Counted from the stretch's first letter, positions 52,002 to 61,168 are shown. The stretch: DNA of 64,000 bases from Pantoea agglomerans (GCF_021397715.1 NZ_CP090208.1:248001-312000); one strand, 5' to 3'. The notes: a model not told the origin generated them from the letters alone. Made by a program: numbers and translations.

Positions 52002-52640
52002 ATGAAAAAAGAGACATCAGGCACGGGCGCCGGCATGCTGAAATCTGCTCTGACGGGCACGCTGGGAGGCACCCTACTGCTGAGTGCTGTGATGCTGTTA
52101 GCCGGAACCGAAATGAGCGCCGGAGCATCCTTTGAGGACGTGGATGGAGAACATGGCCTGCTGCACGTTTACGGTCAACTGGTCGACTCCCCCTGCCGAC
52201 TGGTTATGGATTCGCTGGACCAGACGGTTGACCTCGGCACGCTGGCTTCCGGTGATCTCAGCCAGCCTGGCGCGCGCAGTCAGCCAGTACCCTTTAGCGT
52301 GCGGCTGCAGGATTGTCTGGTGGCATCCGGGCACCTGATGGATGAGCGCACCGACAGTACGGTTCAGGGGTTGGATCAGCCGGTGGTCAGTGTCGCCTTT
52401 ACTGCACCGGCAGACTTTAGCAATCCTTCGCTGATGAAGCTTAACGGGGTTGAGGGCATTGCCCTGCGCCTGACCGATAGCCACAACCGTGACATTCGTC
52501 TGGGGAGCCATGGTGTCCCTCAACTTCTCACCCCGGGCGATAACAGCCTGGCGTGGACGGTGGTTGCTGAACGTGTTCCGGGGCCGATGGTGCCGGGCGC
52601 GTTCCGAGCGGTAGCAGATTTCCGGCTGAGCTATGACTGA
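52002..52640 (+). CDS. Fimbrial subunit, large minor pilin
   Basis: Exported pilin of 212 residues, longer than the others owing to a long N-terminal region (1-42) with an internal hydrophobic stretch (TLGGTLLLSAVMLLAG) acting as signal. The pilin domain runs from LLHVYGQLVDSPCRL to DFRLSYD, with cysteines in DSPCRLV and QDCLVAS. In sequence it groups with the first two pilins of the locus (DQTVDLGTL, VPFSVRLQDC). The ATG is placed after AAGGAAAAC. Role in the fibre (base, tip or terminator) cannot be told. Confidence 0.87.
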   Translation: MKKETSGTGAGMLKSALTGTLGGTLLLSAVMLLAGTEMSAGASFEDVDGEHGLLHVYGQLVDSPCRLVMDSLDQTVDLGTLASGDLSQPGARSQPVPFSVRLQDCLVASGHLMDERTDSTVQGLDQPVVSVAFTAPADFSNPSLMKLNGVEGIALRLTDSHNRDIRLGSHGVPQLLTPGDNSLAWTVVAERVPGPMVPGAFRAVADFRLSYD

Positions 52641-52647
52641 GGTTGAT

Positions 52648-53175
52648 ATGACAAACCCCATCTTTAAACGCCTCGTGCGCGTCCTGCTGCTTTGCAGTCT
52701 GATGACCGTGATTGGTGAAGTGCAGGCGGATAGCGATTCACTGACTATCAACATCAGCGGGACGATCGTGGCAAGCAGTTGCAGCGTGAACAACGGACAG
52801 ACCGTCAGCGTCGAGTTTGGCGACGTGCAGGTTGATCAGGTTTACTCCGCCACGGCGCAGGTTCCGGTCTCAATCACCTGCGACAGCCCGCCAGCCGGTA
52901 CCGTAAAAATGAAAATTGTCGGTACGCCGTCATCGTTTGATAACCAGGCACTGACAACGGATGTGCCCGGTCTTGGCATCACATTAAGTAACGTCAGCGC
53001 CACGGCTTACGGTGCGCTGGATCTGAACACATTTTATGACGTGAAGCAGGTGTTTGGTCTGTCATCCAATACCGGCAGCTTCAACATTACCGCCGGGTTG
53101 ACGACAAAGCCTGGGATCAAACTTCCCGGCGGGGAATTTAACGCCTCGGCCACGCTGGTTCTGCAGATGAGCTGA
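52648..53175 (+). CDS. Minor fimbrial subunit (adaptor type)
   Basis: Exported pilin of 175 residues: signal peptide ending EVQA, donor-strand start SLTINISGTIVASSC, second Cys in SITCDSPP, and C-terminus ASATLVLQMS. The LTTDVPGLGITL motif is shared with the two following genes and is typical of minor adaptor pilins (MrpF/FimF-like). An ATG at 52633 overlaps the previous stop, but the ATG at 52648 has GAGG 8 bp upstream. Reads in series with neighbours at 15-bp spacing. Confidence 0.87.
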   Translation: MTNPIFKRLVRVLLLCSLMTVIGEVQADSDSLTINISGTIVASSCSVNNGQTVSVEFGDVQVDQVYSATAQVPVSITCDSPPAGTVKMKIVGTPSSFDNQALTTDVPGLGITLSNVSATAYGALDLNTFYDVKQVFGLSSNTGSFNITAGLTTKPGIKLPGGEFNASATLVLQMS

Positions 53176-53190
53176 GAAAAGGAGAAAATC

Positions 53191-53721
53191 ATGCTGAAAA
53201 AAATAAAGAATCTCGCGGTTAACGTGAGTGCGGTGCTGCTGCTGTCAAGCCTGTTGGCTCCGGCGGCGATGGCTGATGCGACGGTGAAGTTTCACGGAAC
53301 CCTGATCGCCGGTAGCTGCAGTGCCAGTGCTGTAGATGTCGATTTTGGCGATGTAAAAGTTGATGACATTACAGAAGGGAAGACGCGCACCAACATGGCT
53401 GTTTCATCAGGTGCCAGTGCGCAACCTTTCTCGATGACCATTTCCTGCACCAACGGGTTTACCGGCGGAGTGGAGTATCAGTTTAAAGGTAATGCCTCAT
53501 CCTTTAATAATTTAGCGCTGTCAACCGATGTCCCGAGTTTAGGCGTTATCGTGGCGATTAATGATAGTAATATGTCAAACATTGTACCCAGCACCTGGTA
53601 TCCGCTGAGTAAAGGGGCAGGAACCTATCAAATGCTGGCCATGCTGGTGAGAGAGCCAGGGGCTAAATTTGCCGGCGGGGATTTTAACGCAACGGCCACG
53701 CTGGCGGTGCAAATACCCTGA
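53191..53721 (+). CDS. Minor fimbrial subunit (adaptor type)
   Basis: Exported pilin of 176 residues. Signal peptide ending APAAMA, donor-strand start ATVKFHGTLIAGSC, second Cys in TISCTNG, FNNLALSTDVPSLGVIV matching the previous gene, and the C-terminus ATATLAVQIP. AAAAGGAG precedes the ATG. It lies 15 bp after the previous gene and 9 bp before the next, in the same operon. Probably one of several adaptors between shaft and tip. Confidence 0.87.
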   Translation: MLKKIKNLAVNVSAVLLLSSLLAPAAMADATVKFHGTLIAGSCSASAVDVDFGDVKVDDITEGKTRTNMAVSSGASAQPFSMTISCTNGFTGGVEYQFKGNASSFNNLALSTDVPSLGVIVAINDSNMSNIVPSTWYPLSKGAGTYQMLAMLVREPGAKFAGGDFNATATLAVQIP

Positions 53722-53730
53722 GGTAATGGA

Positions 53731-54249
53731 ATGGAAATGGTAAACAAAACCTGTAGCGGCTGGTTTTATTCGGTTTTGATTGGCGGATTATTACTTGCGC
53801 CTGCGCTGTATGCCGCTCCAATTGAAGGCCCGGCAAAGTTTCACGGTACGCTAAGGGTGGTTGAGTGTTCCATCAATGCCAACAACGGCCGGCAGCTGGT
53901 GAATTTTGGTGACGCAGTTGGGATCCATAAAATCGATGGCAAGCGTTATCAGCAACACGTCCCTTTTACGGTGTCGTGCACTAACTATGCGGGGGCTGAT
54001 GTACCCGACCTGACACTAAAAATTGAAGGCAAGGCCGTCGCATTTGATGAAGCAGCGGTAGAAACGGACGTCAACGGACTGGGCATCCAGCTACAAAGCA
54101 ATGGCAAGCCACAAAAACTTAATCAGGCCGTTCGCTTCGGCTATAAAGCGGTACCCGTACTGACGGCGGTTCCGGTTAAAGATCCGGCTACAGAGTTAGA
54201 CGCCCGTCCTTTTAGCGCGACGGTGAAACTCACCGTGGAGGTCGCATGA
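53731..54249 (+). CDS. Minor fimbrial subunit
   Basis: Exported pilin of 172 residues. Signal peptide ending ALYAAP, donor-strand start GPAKFHGTLRVVECS, second Cys in TVSCTNY, VETDVNGLGIQL and the end SATVKLTVEVA. GAGG lies 7 bp before the ATG at 53731; an ATG at 53737 is an alternative. The stop overlaps the next gene's start (ATGA). It shares the TDVxGLG motif with the preceding two pilins, which suggests gene duplication within the locus. Confidence 0.86.
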   Translation: MEMVNKTCSGWFYSVLIGGLLLAPALYAAPIEGPAKFHGTLRVVECSINANNGRQLVNFGDAVGIHKIDGKRYQQHVPFTVSCTNYAGADVPDLTLKIEGKAVAFDEAAVETDVNGLGIQLQSNGKPQKLNQAVRFGYKAVPVLTAVPVKDPATELDARPFSATVKLTVEVA

Positions 54250-54785
54250 ACAGGCTATTTATGTTGCTGGTCTTGTTGAGCGTTATGCTGCATATGCCGG
54301 TACAGGCGGCCTCTTCGGATGTGGACTTCAAAGGTACGCTGGTGGCAGAACCCTGTACCGTGGCCACCGGTGGCGACGGCGAGAATGTGCTGGTTGATTT
54401 CGGCACCATTCCGGATAAAAACTTTTATTTTTACACCCCCCCGCGCACCTGGCAGTTTCCGTTTCATATTCTGCTAAAGGACTGCGACCTCTCGCTGGGT
54501 AGCCAGGTGAAAGTGACCTTTACCGGTACTGAAGATGCAGAACAGCCAGGGCTACTCGCCTTGTTCAGCCGCAATGGTGTTGACCACCTCGCCATTGGTA
54601 TTCAGGCCGCGGATGGCGGTGATATTGCGGTTAATCAGCAAACTAAAGGATATCCGTTAAATGCCGGCACCACTGAGTTGAAGTTTTCATCTTATATTCA
54701 GGCCAGTGATGCAGGGGTGAAAAACAGAACTGTCGGGAAGGGCACCTTTGAAGCTGTGACCACGTTTTTACTGGAATATCCATAG
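54246..54785 (+). CDS. Minor fimbrial subunit
   Basis: Exported pilin of 179 residues. Signal peptide ending PVQA, donor-strand start SDVDFKGTLVAEPC, then VLVDFGTIPDKNFYFYTPPRTWQFPFHILLKDC, with the second Cys, and the end TTFLLEYP. The PPRTxxxPFxIxLKDC stretch is typical of MrpG/PmfG-like minor pilins. It starts inside the previous stop (translational coupling). A 94-bp gap to the adhesin candidate follows. Confidence 0.86.
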   Translation: MNRLFMLLVLLSVMLHMPVQAASSDVDFKGTLVAEPCTVATGGDGENVLVDFGTIPDKNFYFYTPPRTWQFPFHILLKDCDLSLGSQVKVTFTGTEDAEQPGLLALFSRNGVDHLAIGIQAADGGDIAVNQQTKGYPLNAGTTELKFSSYIQASDAGVKNRTVGKGTFEAVTTFLLEYP

Positions 54786-54879
54786 TTTTTTGTTCGCTGA
54801 CATCAATCAAACCAAGACGCCCCATGACTTAAATATTTATTTTGGGTTTCGTCTTATTTAATTAATCTGGACGTAAAAA

Positions 54880-55722
54880 ATGAACACAAAAAAAATATTA
54901 ATGGGTATTTTTTTGATTTTAAATATTATCACGCATTCTCGGGCTGCGATGATAACATGGCCCTATGTTTATAAAGTAGGGCCGGCATCTCAATACTACG
55001 AAGCATCTGTCGCCGTTGGAAATATCTTTGTTGATGACAAACTAGCTGATACTAAATTAATGGATATGCCAGATTTTGCAGACAAATGTGATGCTGATTA
55101 TTGGGGTGGCACGCATTGCCGGCTGGCTATTTTCGCCATTCACACGACAGACGGTACAGGTACCGGGCTCCCTACATTCATTTCACCAAATGATATTAAT
55201 GGCGCATGGACGCTACGTGAGCTTTCAAGTCACGTTGGTAATATCACAGGTTCATTTTCACAAGCTGGCGGTACGCAGCATGTTTATCCAAAAGATGTAT
55301 GTTTTGGCGTGGTATTGCATCACATTGGTTTTTATAACAGGTTCTGGACACCGCCATCAATGTCCGGAGCCTGTTTATTCCCGATGCCGAACAATGAAAC
55401 CTGTTCGTTTAAAAATGCTTCTGTAGATATCCCTTTTGGTGATATTGCCAAAAAGAGTGCCGCGGGAGCAAAGGCAGAAAATAGCGTTAGTCTTTCCTGT
55501 ACCGCAGCGATGAATATTAGTTTTCAGTCTGTTAATGGCACTAATAGCATTCCCTTGTCCAATGGTATGCAGGCAGGCTTAAAAATCAATAATAAAGAAT
55601 TAAGTACGACGCACGCGGTTCCGTCGGGGATCAGTGCGCTGAAAATTACTGCAACACTTGAAGGCACGCCAACGGAAGGGGCTTTTTCTGGCTCAGCACC
55701 GCTGGTGGTGAACTATCAATAA
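54880..55722 (+). CDS. Probable two-domain fimbrial tip adhesin (MrpH-like)
   Basis: Exported protein of 280 residues: signal peptide (ending HSRA), an N-terminal domain of about 150 residues unlike pilins (KCDADYWGGTHCRLAIFAIHTTDG, VCFGVVLHHIGFYNRFW), and a C-terminal pilin domain (TCSFKNASVDIPFGDI to APLVVNYQ). This is the layout of tip adhesins. The several histidines in the N-terminal domain recall MrpH, whose receptor domain binds zinc through His residues; this link is tentative. The gene is more AT-rich than its neighbours. It likely binds the receptor for host or surface attachment. Confidence 0.72.
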   Translation: MNTKKILMGIFLILNIITHSRAAMITWPYVYKVGPASQYYEASVAVGNIFVDDKLADTKLMDMPDFADKCDADYWGGTHCRLAIFAIHTTDGTGTGLPTFISPNDINGAWTLRELSSHVGNITGSFSQAGGTQHVYPKDVCFGVVLHHIGFYNRFWTPPSMSGACLFPMPNNETCSFKNASVDIPFGDIAKKSAAGAKAENSVSLSCTAAMNISFQSVNGTNSIPLSNGMQAGLKINNKELSTTHAVPSGISALKITATLEGTPTEGAFSGSAPLVVNYQ

Positions 55723-55741
55723 GTGTTTCGGGAAAAATAAA

Positions 55742-56161
55742 ATGAAAAAATTTATTATTTTCGGGTTTTGTTTGATCACCATGGTGATCATGACGAGCAT
55801 TGCAGGTTGCAGCGCACGGGAAAATGTGTCGATCAAATCCCAACCCACTACAGAAAGAGAAAAGGTTTCGCCTGAGTCAGTAACAAATGAAGTGAGGTCG
55901 TCTTTATCTCCCCTTGCTCAGTGCAATCGCGATCTGGAATCCCTGCGCACCGTCAACATGACCGAATATCGCAAATATCTGGCGCAATACGACGGGCTAA
56001 TGAAAAGTTCCGCCGGGTTTATGTCGGTGAAAGATGACGTCAGCCCGGAGGTGGCAGAGCTGGCCCGGCCGCGCTTCCAGTACGCGCTGGTCAACCTTTG
56101 TTATCGCATCAAGGGCGCGCTGGCCCAGACCCTGATTAACCAGGCTATTGACGTTCGCTAA
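55742..56161 (+). CDS. Small lipoprotein of the fimbrial locus
   Basis: Lipoprotein of 139 residues with a signal peptide and lipobox (SIAGC, Cys at 23). The mature part is mostly helical, with SPLAQCNRDLESLRTVNMTEY and RPRFQYALVNLCYRIKGAL, and has two further cysteines that may pair. I do not recognise the family. It lies 19 bp after the adhesin gene and 11 bp before the coiled-coil protein gene, so it is probably in the operon. An outer-membrane role with the coiled-coil protein is possible (inference). Confidence 0.7.
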   Translation: MKKFIIFGFCLITMVIMTSIAGCSARENVSIKSQPTTEREKVSPESVTNEVRSSLSPLAQCNRDLESLRTVNMTEYRKYLAQYDGLMKSSAGFMSVKDDVSPEVAELARPRFQYALVNLCYRIKGALAQTLINQAIDVR

Positions 56162-56172
56162 GGATAACAGCC

Positions 56173-57672
56173 GTGCGCTGCTTCACTTCACATTTCAGAC
56201 TGGTTGCCGTTGCTCTCTTTTTGATCCTGCCTGAGTGGGTTGCTGCGGGAACGATCTCTTCATCTGCCGCCGAGTCCCTGTTATCACAGCCGTCTGATGA
56301 AAGCTGGAGCCTCGAAGCGATGGTGGCGGCTCATCATCATGCTCAGTCAGCACCGCAACCGGCAACAAATGAAACGGAAACGGGCATTTCTAATCTGAAA
56401 CAGCCTGGAAAAAGGAAAGAGCAGCCGGTTGCTGATTTAATTTTGCAGCGGCGGATAAATACACTGTCCAGCCAGCATAAAACAGATGTTGAAACCATTA
56501 AACAGCTGAACAAGCGACTGGAGGATGCCCTGGCACAGGCCAGCAATCATTCTGCAGCAGTAGCCAGCAGTCAACCTGCAGTAGCAGAAAGTGCCCAGGT
56601 AAAAAACCCCGCCTCATCCGAATCACCGGAGGTTGCCGCCCTGCAAGAGGCGTTACAACAAAGCCAGCAACAGGTTGCCAGGCTGAACGGTCAGATTAGC
56701 GATCTGAACACCGATCTTAAACAGCGGGAGGACAAGCTACAGTTGCTGACTGCTACGGATGTTAAACAGCGTCAGCAACAGCAGCAAAATATTAAGGCGC
56801 TTGAGCAAAAACTTTCAGAACGCGATCGGGAACTGTTGGTGTTAAAGCAAAATCTGGCGAAAAATCAGGTCGAGCTGATCCATAAAAACAATGCCCTGAC
56901 CGGAAGTCAAAATACGGTCACAGAGCTTTTAAATTCTCTCAAACAGAAGGAACAGGCAGCCAGCGAGCTGGAACAGGCGCTTAACTGCCGCAGTGATGAG
57001 CTGAAACAAGCTGCCATCACGCTGGCAGAACTGCGTGAAAAAATGCACCAGCAAAACACGCCAGACCTGAAAAGCGCGGCGAACCGTCAGGCCTATATTG
57101 CCGGAGTGATGATGGCTAAAGGACTTCATGCCCGGCTGGATGACTGGCGCGATGCCGGTATCGATATTGATAATGTCACCTTCCAGGCAGGCATCAAAGA
57201 TGGCCTGAGCACAGCCGTTCGCCTGAAGCCAAAAGAAGCCGGACGGGCACAGGCTGACTTTGTCAAAGCCGTACAGGTTGCTGTCGCGCAAAAGGTGATG
57301 CAGGGGGAGAGAAAAATTCGTTCGCTGGCGACAGGGCGCAAGCCGCTTAAATCGGCAAACGGCATTGTCTGGTATCGGGTACGCAACGGGAAAGCCGTGT
57401 CAGCGGGGCAGCCGGTCATGCTCTCGATGACTGAAGAGGTTGTCGACGGAACGGTTATCAGCCGGGTGCCTCCCATGATTTTACGTGCTGACGATGATAT
57501 GCCTGCAATCGTTAAGGATGGTATGCGTTTGCCCGGCGAAGGGGGAGAGGTCGTTGCCTATGCCCTGGCCAAAACCGTCTATGGTGAACATCCTCTGCCG
57601 CCAGGCGTACGTCCTTATACGGTAATGGAATACCACCTGCGAGGAGAGAGGCTGCCTCAGCACAGTGTCTGA
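56173..57672 (+). CDS. Coiled-coil protein with degenerate FKBP-type peptidyl-prolyl isomerase domain
   Basis: Exported protein of 499 residues starting at GTG (AAGGA about 10 bases upstream; no better ATG). Signal peptide (ending EWVAA), low-complexity linker to 90, then about 200 residues of coiled coil (95-310, rich in Gln/Leu/Lys). The C-terminal 200 residues match the FkpA plan: an FKBP_N-like helical dimer region (AYIAGVMMAKGL, GIDIDNVTFQAGIKDGL) and an FKBP core (ANGIVWYRVRNGKA, VYGEHPLPPG). Several active-site aromatics of FkpA (VNYKG, PGW) are absent, so chaperone rather than isomerase function is likely. Last gene of the fimbrial operon. Confidence 0.75.
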   Translation: MRCFTSHFRLVAVALFLILPEWVAAGTISSSAAESLLSQPSDESWSLEAMVAAHHHAQSAPQPATNETETGISNLKQPGKRKEQPVADLILQRRINTLSSQHKTDVETIKQLNKRLEDALAQASNHSAAVASSQPAVAESAQVKNPASSESPEVAALQEALQQSQQQVARLNGQISDLNTDLKQREDKLQLLTATDVKQRQQQQQNIKALEQKLSERDRELLVLKQNLAKNQVELIHKNNALTGSQNTVTELLNSLKQKEQAASELEQALNCRSDELKQAAITLAELREKMHQQNTPDLKSAANRQAYIAGVMMAKGLHARLDDWRDAGIDIDNVTFQAGIKDGLSTAVRLKPKEAGRAQADFVKAVQVAVAQKVMQGERKIRSLATGRKPLKSANGIVWYRVRNGKAVSAGQPVMLSMTEEVVDGTVISRVPPMILRADDDMPAIVKDGMRLPGEGGEVVAYALAKTVYGEHPLPPGVRPYTVMEYHLRGERLPQHSV

Positions 57673-58524
57673 GCGGAACTGCATCACTGCTTACGTCTGC
57701 CTGTCCAGGTGAGTTTGAATGATGTGGTGTTGACCAGCCAAAATGCGCCTATCCTGATAAAACGCCTTTATTTTTAAACGCAGGCCTAAAGATGACAGTA
57801 AAGCGCGTAAATTATTTCATCGGTCTGGTGTCGGCTGTCGGCTGCCGACTGTAGCCAGCATTTTCGCGGCTGATAACCCTGAATCAGCGCCCGCATTGAG
57901 TTGCTGGAAACAAACCCGCGCGCATAACGCTGAATGAGACTCTGTCTGTTAAAACCGGGCCGGCTGCCGCCCGGTTATGCATAGTGATATCAGTGGTGAG
58001 GTATCAGTCTGTCGAAGGGCTTCATCTGATGAAGGGGGCCTCTCTTGCATAGCGTTGAGCGTGCCGGTGCGGACTGCATCATCATCTTCAGACGGCATGA
58101 AGTCAGCGAACTGCCGCTGCTGTTCAACCCTGTACCTCCATCTTCTTTGATTGATATTTTTGCATCGGTTAGTATCAATACCGGTACCAGCTTAAATGAA
58201 CGCAATTTTTTAAAATCATACTGAATAGTTTACAGCCTGATGTTATTACTGTTGCGGTACATAATTTTAAAACGGCAGAAACCGTCATATTCTGCTGTTC
58301 AGGGCATACAGGGACCAGGTGACTGTCTCACGCGAAAGCGTTGGTCATTGTCCTGAAGAACAGGCCACTTTGCCGCCTGTCTTAACTCAGGAAGAACGCT
58401 GCAGGCAGAGAAAATACCGTGATCGCGGTCGTAGAATTTAACCGTAAGAGTATCCGGTTTCAACGGGTCGGTTTAAAACGCAAAAAATAGATCCTATCTT
58501 TGTTAATCATGGATTCGAAGAGGA
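57673..58524. other. Intergenic region between fimbrial operon and regulators
   Basis: 850 bp with no supported gene. A 71-codon minus-strand frame (57990-58205) and short plus-strand frames carry no known domain. No clear terminator is seen after the fimbrial operon. Confidence 0.5.
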
Positions 58525-59265
58525 ATGATGTACATCATCGAAGAGGATTTCTTTTACGATGAAGCCAATAACGCTATCTGGCATCGTTTAAGTGAAAATG
58601 AAAAAACACAACTTCCGCTGACAGCCTCACGAATACTGTGCTTGTTGCTGGAAAACCGGGGTAAGGTCATGAGCCGGGAGCATATTTTTGATGAGATATG
58701 GAGCAATTACGGTGCTAATGCGTCCAATAATACCTTGAATCAGTATGTTTCCTTGCTCAGAAAAAAATTTGAGCAACTTGGTTTTCAAGGTGAGTTGATC
58801 AAAACAATAACCCGCGCGGGCTTTTTAATGCCTGAAGATCTGAAGGTTCAGCAGCTGGGTGTCGTCGGGAAGCCGGTAGCCATTGAGAATAAAAAGCCGG
58901 GTAAAAAGATTATTATAACCTCTGTTGTCTGTTTACTGGCCATTACGATAATCGGTTACGCATTCATCAATCGTGGTGGATGGGATAAAAGTAATGTTTT
59001 CAAAATAGGTAGTGTTGGGCGTTGCAATGTTTATATGCTTTATCAAAACTCGCCTGAAACCGCTGAGGTTAAATTAAGGCTTGCTAAAGAGATGATAGAT
59101 AAATATGCGCCTTGTATCGGTAATGATGTATATATTTATCATCCTTCCGATGAGGTTATTTTAAATGGCCAGGGTGCAGCATTTATAACCCGGTGTACTT
59201 ATCAGAAAGATGGCAGTCAAAAATTCGCAGGATGCTATGATGTTTATGAATTTCCAAAGGCTTAG
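58525..59265 (+). CDS. Membrane-bound winged-helix regulator (ToxR/CadC/MarT-like)
   Basis: One-component transmembrane activator of 246 residues. The N-terminal OmpR-type winged helix (about 10-105: LTASRILCLLLENRGKVMSREHIFDEIW, NTLNQYVSLLRKKFEQLG, IKTITRAGFLM) is followed by a linker, one membrane helix (about 128-148, IIITSVVCLLAITIIGYAFI) and a periplasmic domain of about 95 residues with four cysteines. It probably senses a periplasmic signal and controls the neighbouring fimbriae. The following FidL-like gene overlaps its end by 29 bp, as in the marT-fidL pair of Salmonella SPI-3. Confidence 0.83.
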   Translation: MMYIIEEDFFYDEANNAIWHRLSENEKTQLPLTASRILCLLLENRGKVMSREHIFDEIWSNYGANASNNTLNQYVSLLRKKFEQLGFQGELIKTITRAGFLMPEDLKVQQLGVVGKPVAIENKKPGKKIIITSVVCLLAITIIGYAFINRGGWDKSNVFKIGSVGRCNVYMLYQNSPETAEVKLRLAKEMIDKYAPCIGNDVYIYHPSDEVILNGQGAAFITRCTYQKDGSQKFAGCYDVYEFPKA

Positions 59266-59725
59266 GGCTGTATTTGTCGTAATTATTATTCTGGCGATTA
59301 CTCTGGTATTTCTTGCGTTGAAGAAAATAAATAATACAGTTGATTGCGTATCAACATTCTATACTGTACCGAATGATGGTGTATGGGAATACTTAAAAGG
59401 CACTATGTCCGTTACTTTTTCCAGCAAAGGGCAGGGCAATGTTATGTTTTCCGGCGAAGCGCGTAAAACTGCAGAGACAGGTAAGATATTTTCATTCGAA
59501 AGATTTATGCATTTTTCTTTTGAAAAAACTGACCAGAAAAATTATGAGTTGCGCAATGTTGTAGTCTCTAAATATAAAGGCGATGATCTCGATGATGCCG
59601 TTTTCACTAAATATATCTACTCGCATACATCTGAGCAGACCGACCACCTGGTTGTTGTTAAACAGAACAACGGCTATCTCATCGGTAATATGGTGGGGCC
59701 CCGACATTTATGCGTTAAACGGTAA
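59237..59725 (+). CDS. FidL-like membrane protein, partner of the ToxR-like regulator
   Basis: Inner-membrane-anchored protein of 162 residues: one N-terminal helix (LRAVFVVIIILAITLVFLAL) and a periplasmic domain. The chosen ATG (59237) has GCAGGATGC before it; a start at 59210 is in frame and lacks a site. Gene order and overlap with a MarT-like regulator suggest a ToxS-like partner that modulates the regulator. FidL in Salmonella is similarly a putative membrane protein of unknown activity. Similarity was judged by layout and not by alignment. Confidence 0.65.
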   Translation: MMFMNFQRLRAVFVVIIILAITLVFLALKKINNTVDCVSTFYTVPNDGVWEYLKGTMSVTFSSKGQGNVMFSGEARKTAETGKIFSFERFMHFSFEKTDQKNYELRNVVVSKYKGDDLDDAVFTKYIYSHTSEQTDHLVVVKQNNGYLIGNMVGPRHLCVKR

Positions 59726-59897
59726 AGCCATTCAATCAGACCAGCCTGATGCATCAGTAGTCTGAACCGGCAACCGCTAATGAGCAATGCTGTATTGTTC
59801 ACTCCTCTTTGCCCTACCAATTCAGGAATGCATACTTCCAGAGTTTTATGCTGCTTAATATTATATAAGTGGATTATAAAATTATATTTTAATCGAT

Positions 59898-60818
59898 GTG
59901 AAATATAATGAACTGACATGGCCGTTGGCGAGACATAATCGCTCTCATCACCGATACCGTTCGTTACCTGTTGATCTCACCATTTCAAGCATTGTGATGA
60001 ATCGGTACGAATTTGAGAGGCTCTGGAAAATGAGAAATGCTAGCGTTCGCCATCACATTAATAATTTAGTTATTCCTGACTTTTGGGACGGTAATATCAG
60101 AAATAACATCAGATACCTGTCAGATGAAAAGACCGGCAGTGAGTATTATCTGAAACCCCGTATGAATATCTCCTCTGTGGAGATTGATAAAGTAATGATG
60201 ATTGCCGGCAATGATTACGCCGTGATGGGCGTGCGGCATGTTTTAGCTAATAATCACTCTGTACATCTCAAGGTAACGTCTAAAGAAGCAGAGATTCAGC
60301 CTGTAGTTGATGAGTTTAGACCAAAGGTGGTTATATGGATGTTTAACTCCGCTAATGAGTTTTATGAAAGTATTACAGATATTTTGAATGTCCGGAGAAA
60401 TCATAATAAAATTAAACAGATTATTATTAGTGAGGAGTTGCCTGCCACTTTTTGCGGCGAGGATGTTATTGTAGAAGGGGTTTCATTAATTCCCTCTACA
60501 GTGAGCGTTCAGCAATTGGCGGAGATGATTTCATCATGCCTTGTACAAAAACAATTTAAGCATTTTTTTGTCAGGAAATGGATGAGTAAACGGCAGTTTC
60601 GGGTTATGGCGGAACTGGGGAAAGGCAAAAAAACCAGTGATGTATCGCGTGTGTTAAATATTGATTGCAAAACAGTCCTCGCCCATAAATATAAAGCCGT
60701 CAATAAGCTCGGCATCAGCAATCGTAAAGAAGAAGCCTGGGCTATGCGGGCGATAACACAACTGTATACAGCCATACCCTGTCTGGAGAAATTATGTAGA
60801 AGAACCGCCGGGTGCTGA
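59898..60818 (+). CDS. LuxR-type transcriptional regulator
   Basis: Regulator of up to 306 residues. The C-terminal LuxR-type helix-turn-helix is clear (about 226-290: SKRQFRVMAELGKGKKTSDVSRVLNIDCKTVLAHKYKAVNKLGIS). The middle part (VDKVMMIAGNDYAVMGVRHVL, VVIWMF) resembles a receiver-like fold without evident phosphorylation Asp. Start is uncertain: GTG 59898 is the longest, ATG 59997 and ATG 60027 (GAGAGG upstream) are alternatives. It probably controls fimbrial or surface genes nearby, as LuxR-type proteins do in other fimbrial loci. Confidence 0.75.
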   Translation: MKYNELTWPLARHNRSHHRYRSLPVDLTISSIVMNRYEFERLWKMRNASVRHHINNLVIPDFWDGNIRNNIRYLSDEKTGSEYYLKPRMNISSVEIDKVMMIAGNDYAVMGVRHVLANNHSVHLKVTSKEAEIQPVVDEFRPKVVIWMFNSANEFYESITDILNVRRNHNKIKQIIISEELPATFCGEDVIVEGVSLIPSTVSVQQLAEMISSCLVQKQFKHFFVRKWMSKRQFRVMAELGKGKKTSDVSRVLNIDCKTVLAHKYKAVNKLGISNRKEEAWAMRAITQLYTAIPCLEKLCRRTAGC

Positions 60819-61168
60819 TTTTTTAACAGACTTTACTGATAATGATAAATATTCTGGCAATAAAATTATATTAATTACCGGCAGGTTTTTGGCTGGTGGG
60901 TGGATAGCTGAATATTGTATGCTGCACTGCTCATCTGAACACGCGGCGATCAGGTGCGAAATTGTTTGAGCTTTCTGTAATCATAACTAACCTGGCATAG
61001 ATAAACTGGCGCAGAACAGCCAGCTTCAGAAGATGCTGGTGACGGTTTAATAACGCGGTGGCGTTATGAGCGTCAATCTTTAAATGCCACAACACGAAAA
61101 AAATATGCCCGATGTTTATTATCGCTTTCCGCGCTTAAGGCAACTTAACATCCCAACTGAACTGAAAA
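60819..61168. other. Intergenic region before the ligase gene
   Basis: 350 bp, AT-rich in its first part. No gene, terminator or clear promoter seen. A 70-codon frame (61084-61296) overlaps the ligase start and is not supported. Confidence 0.4.
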
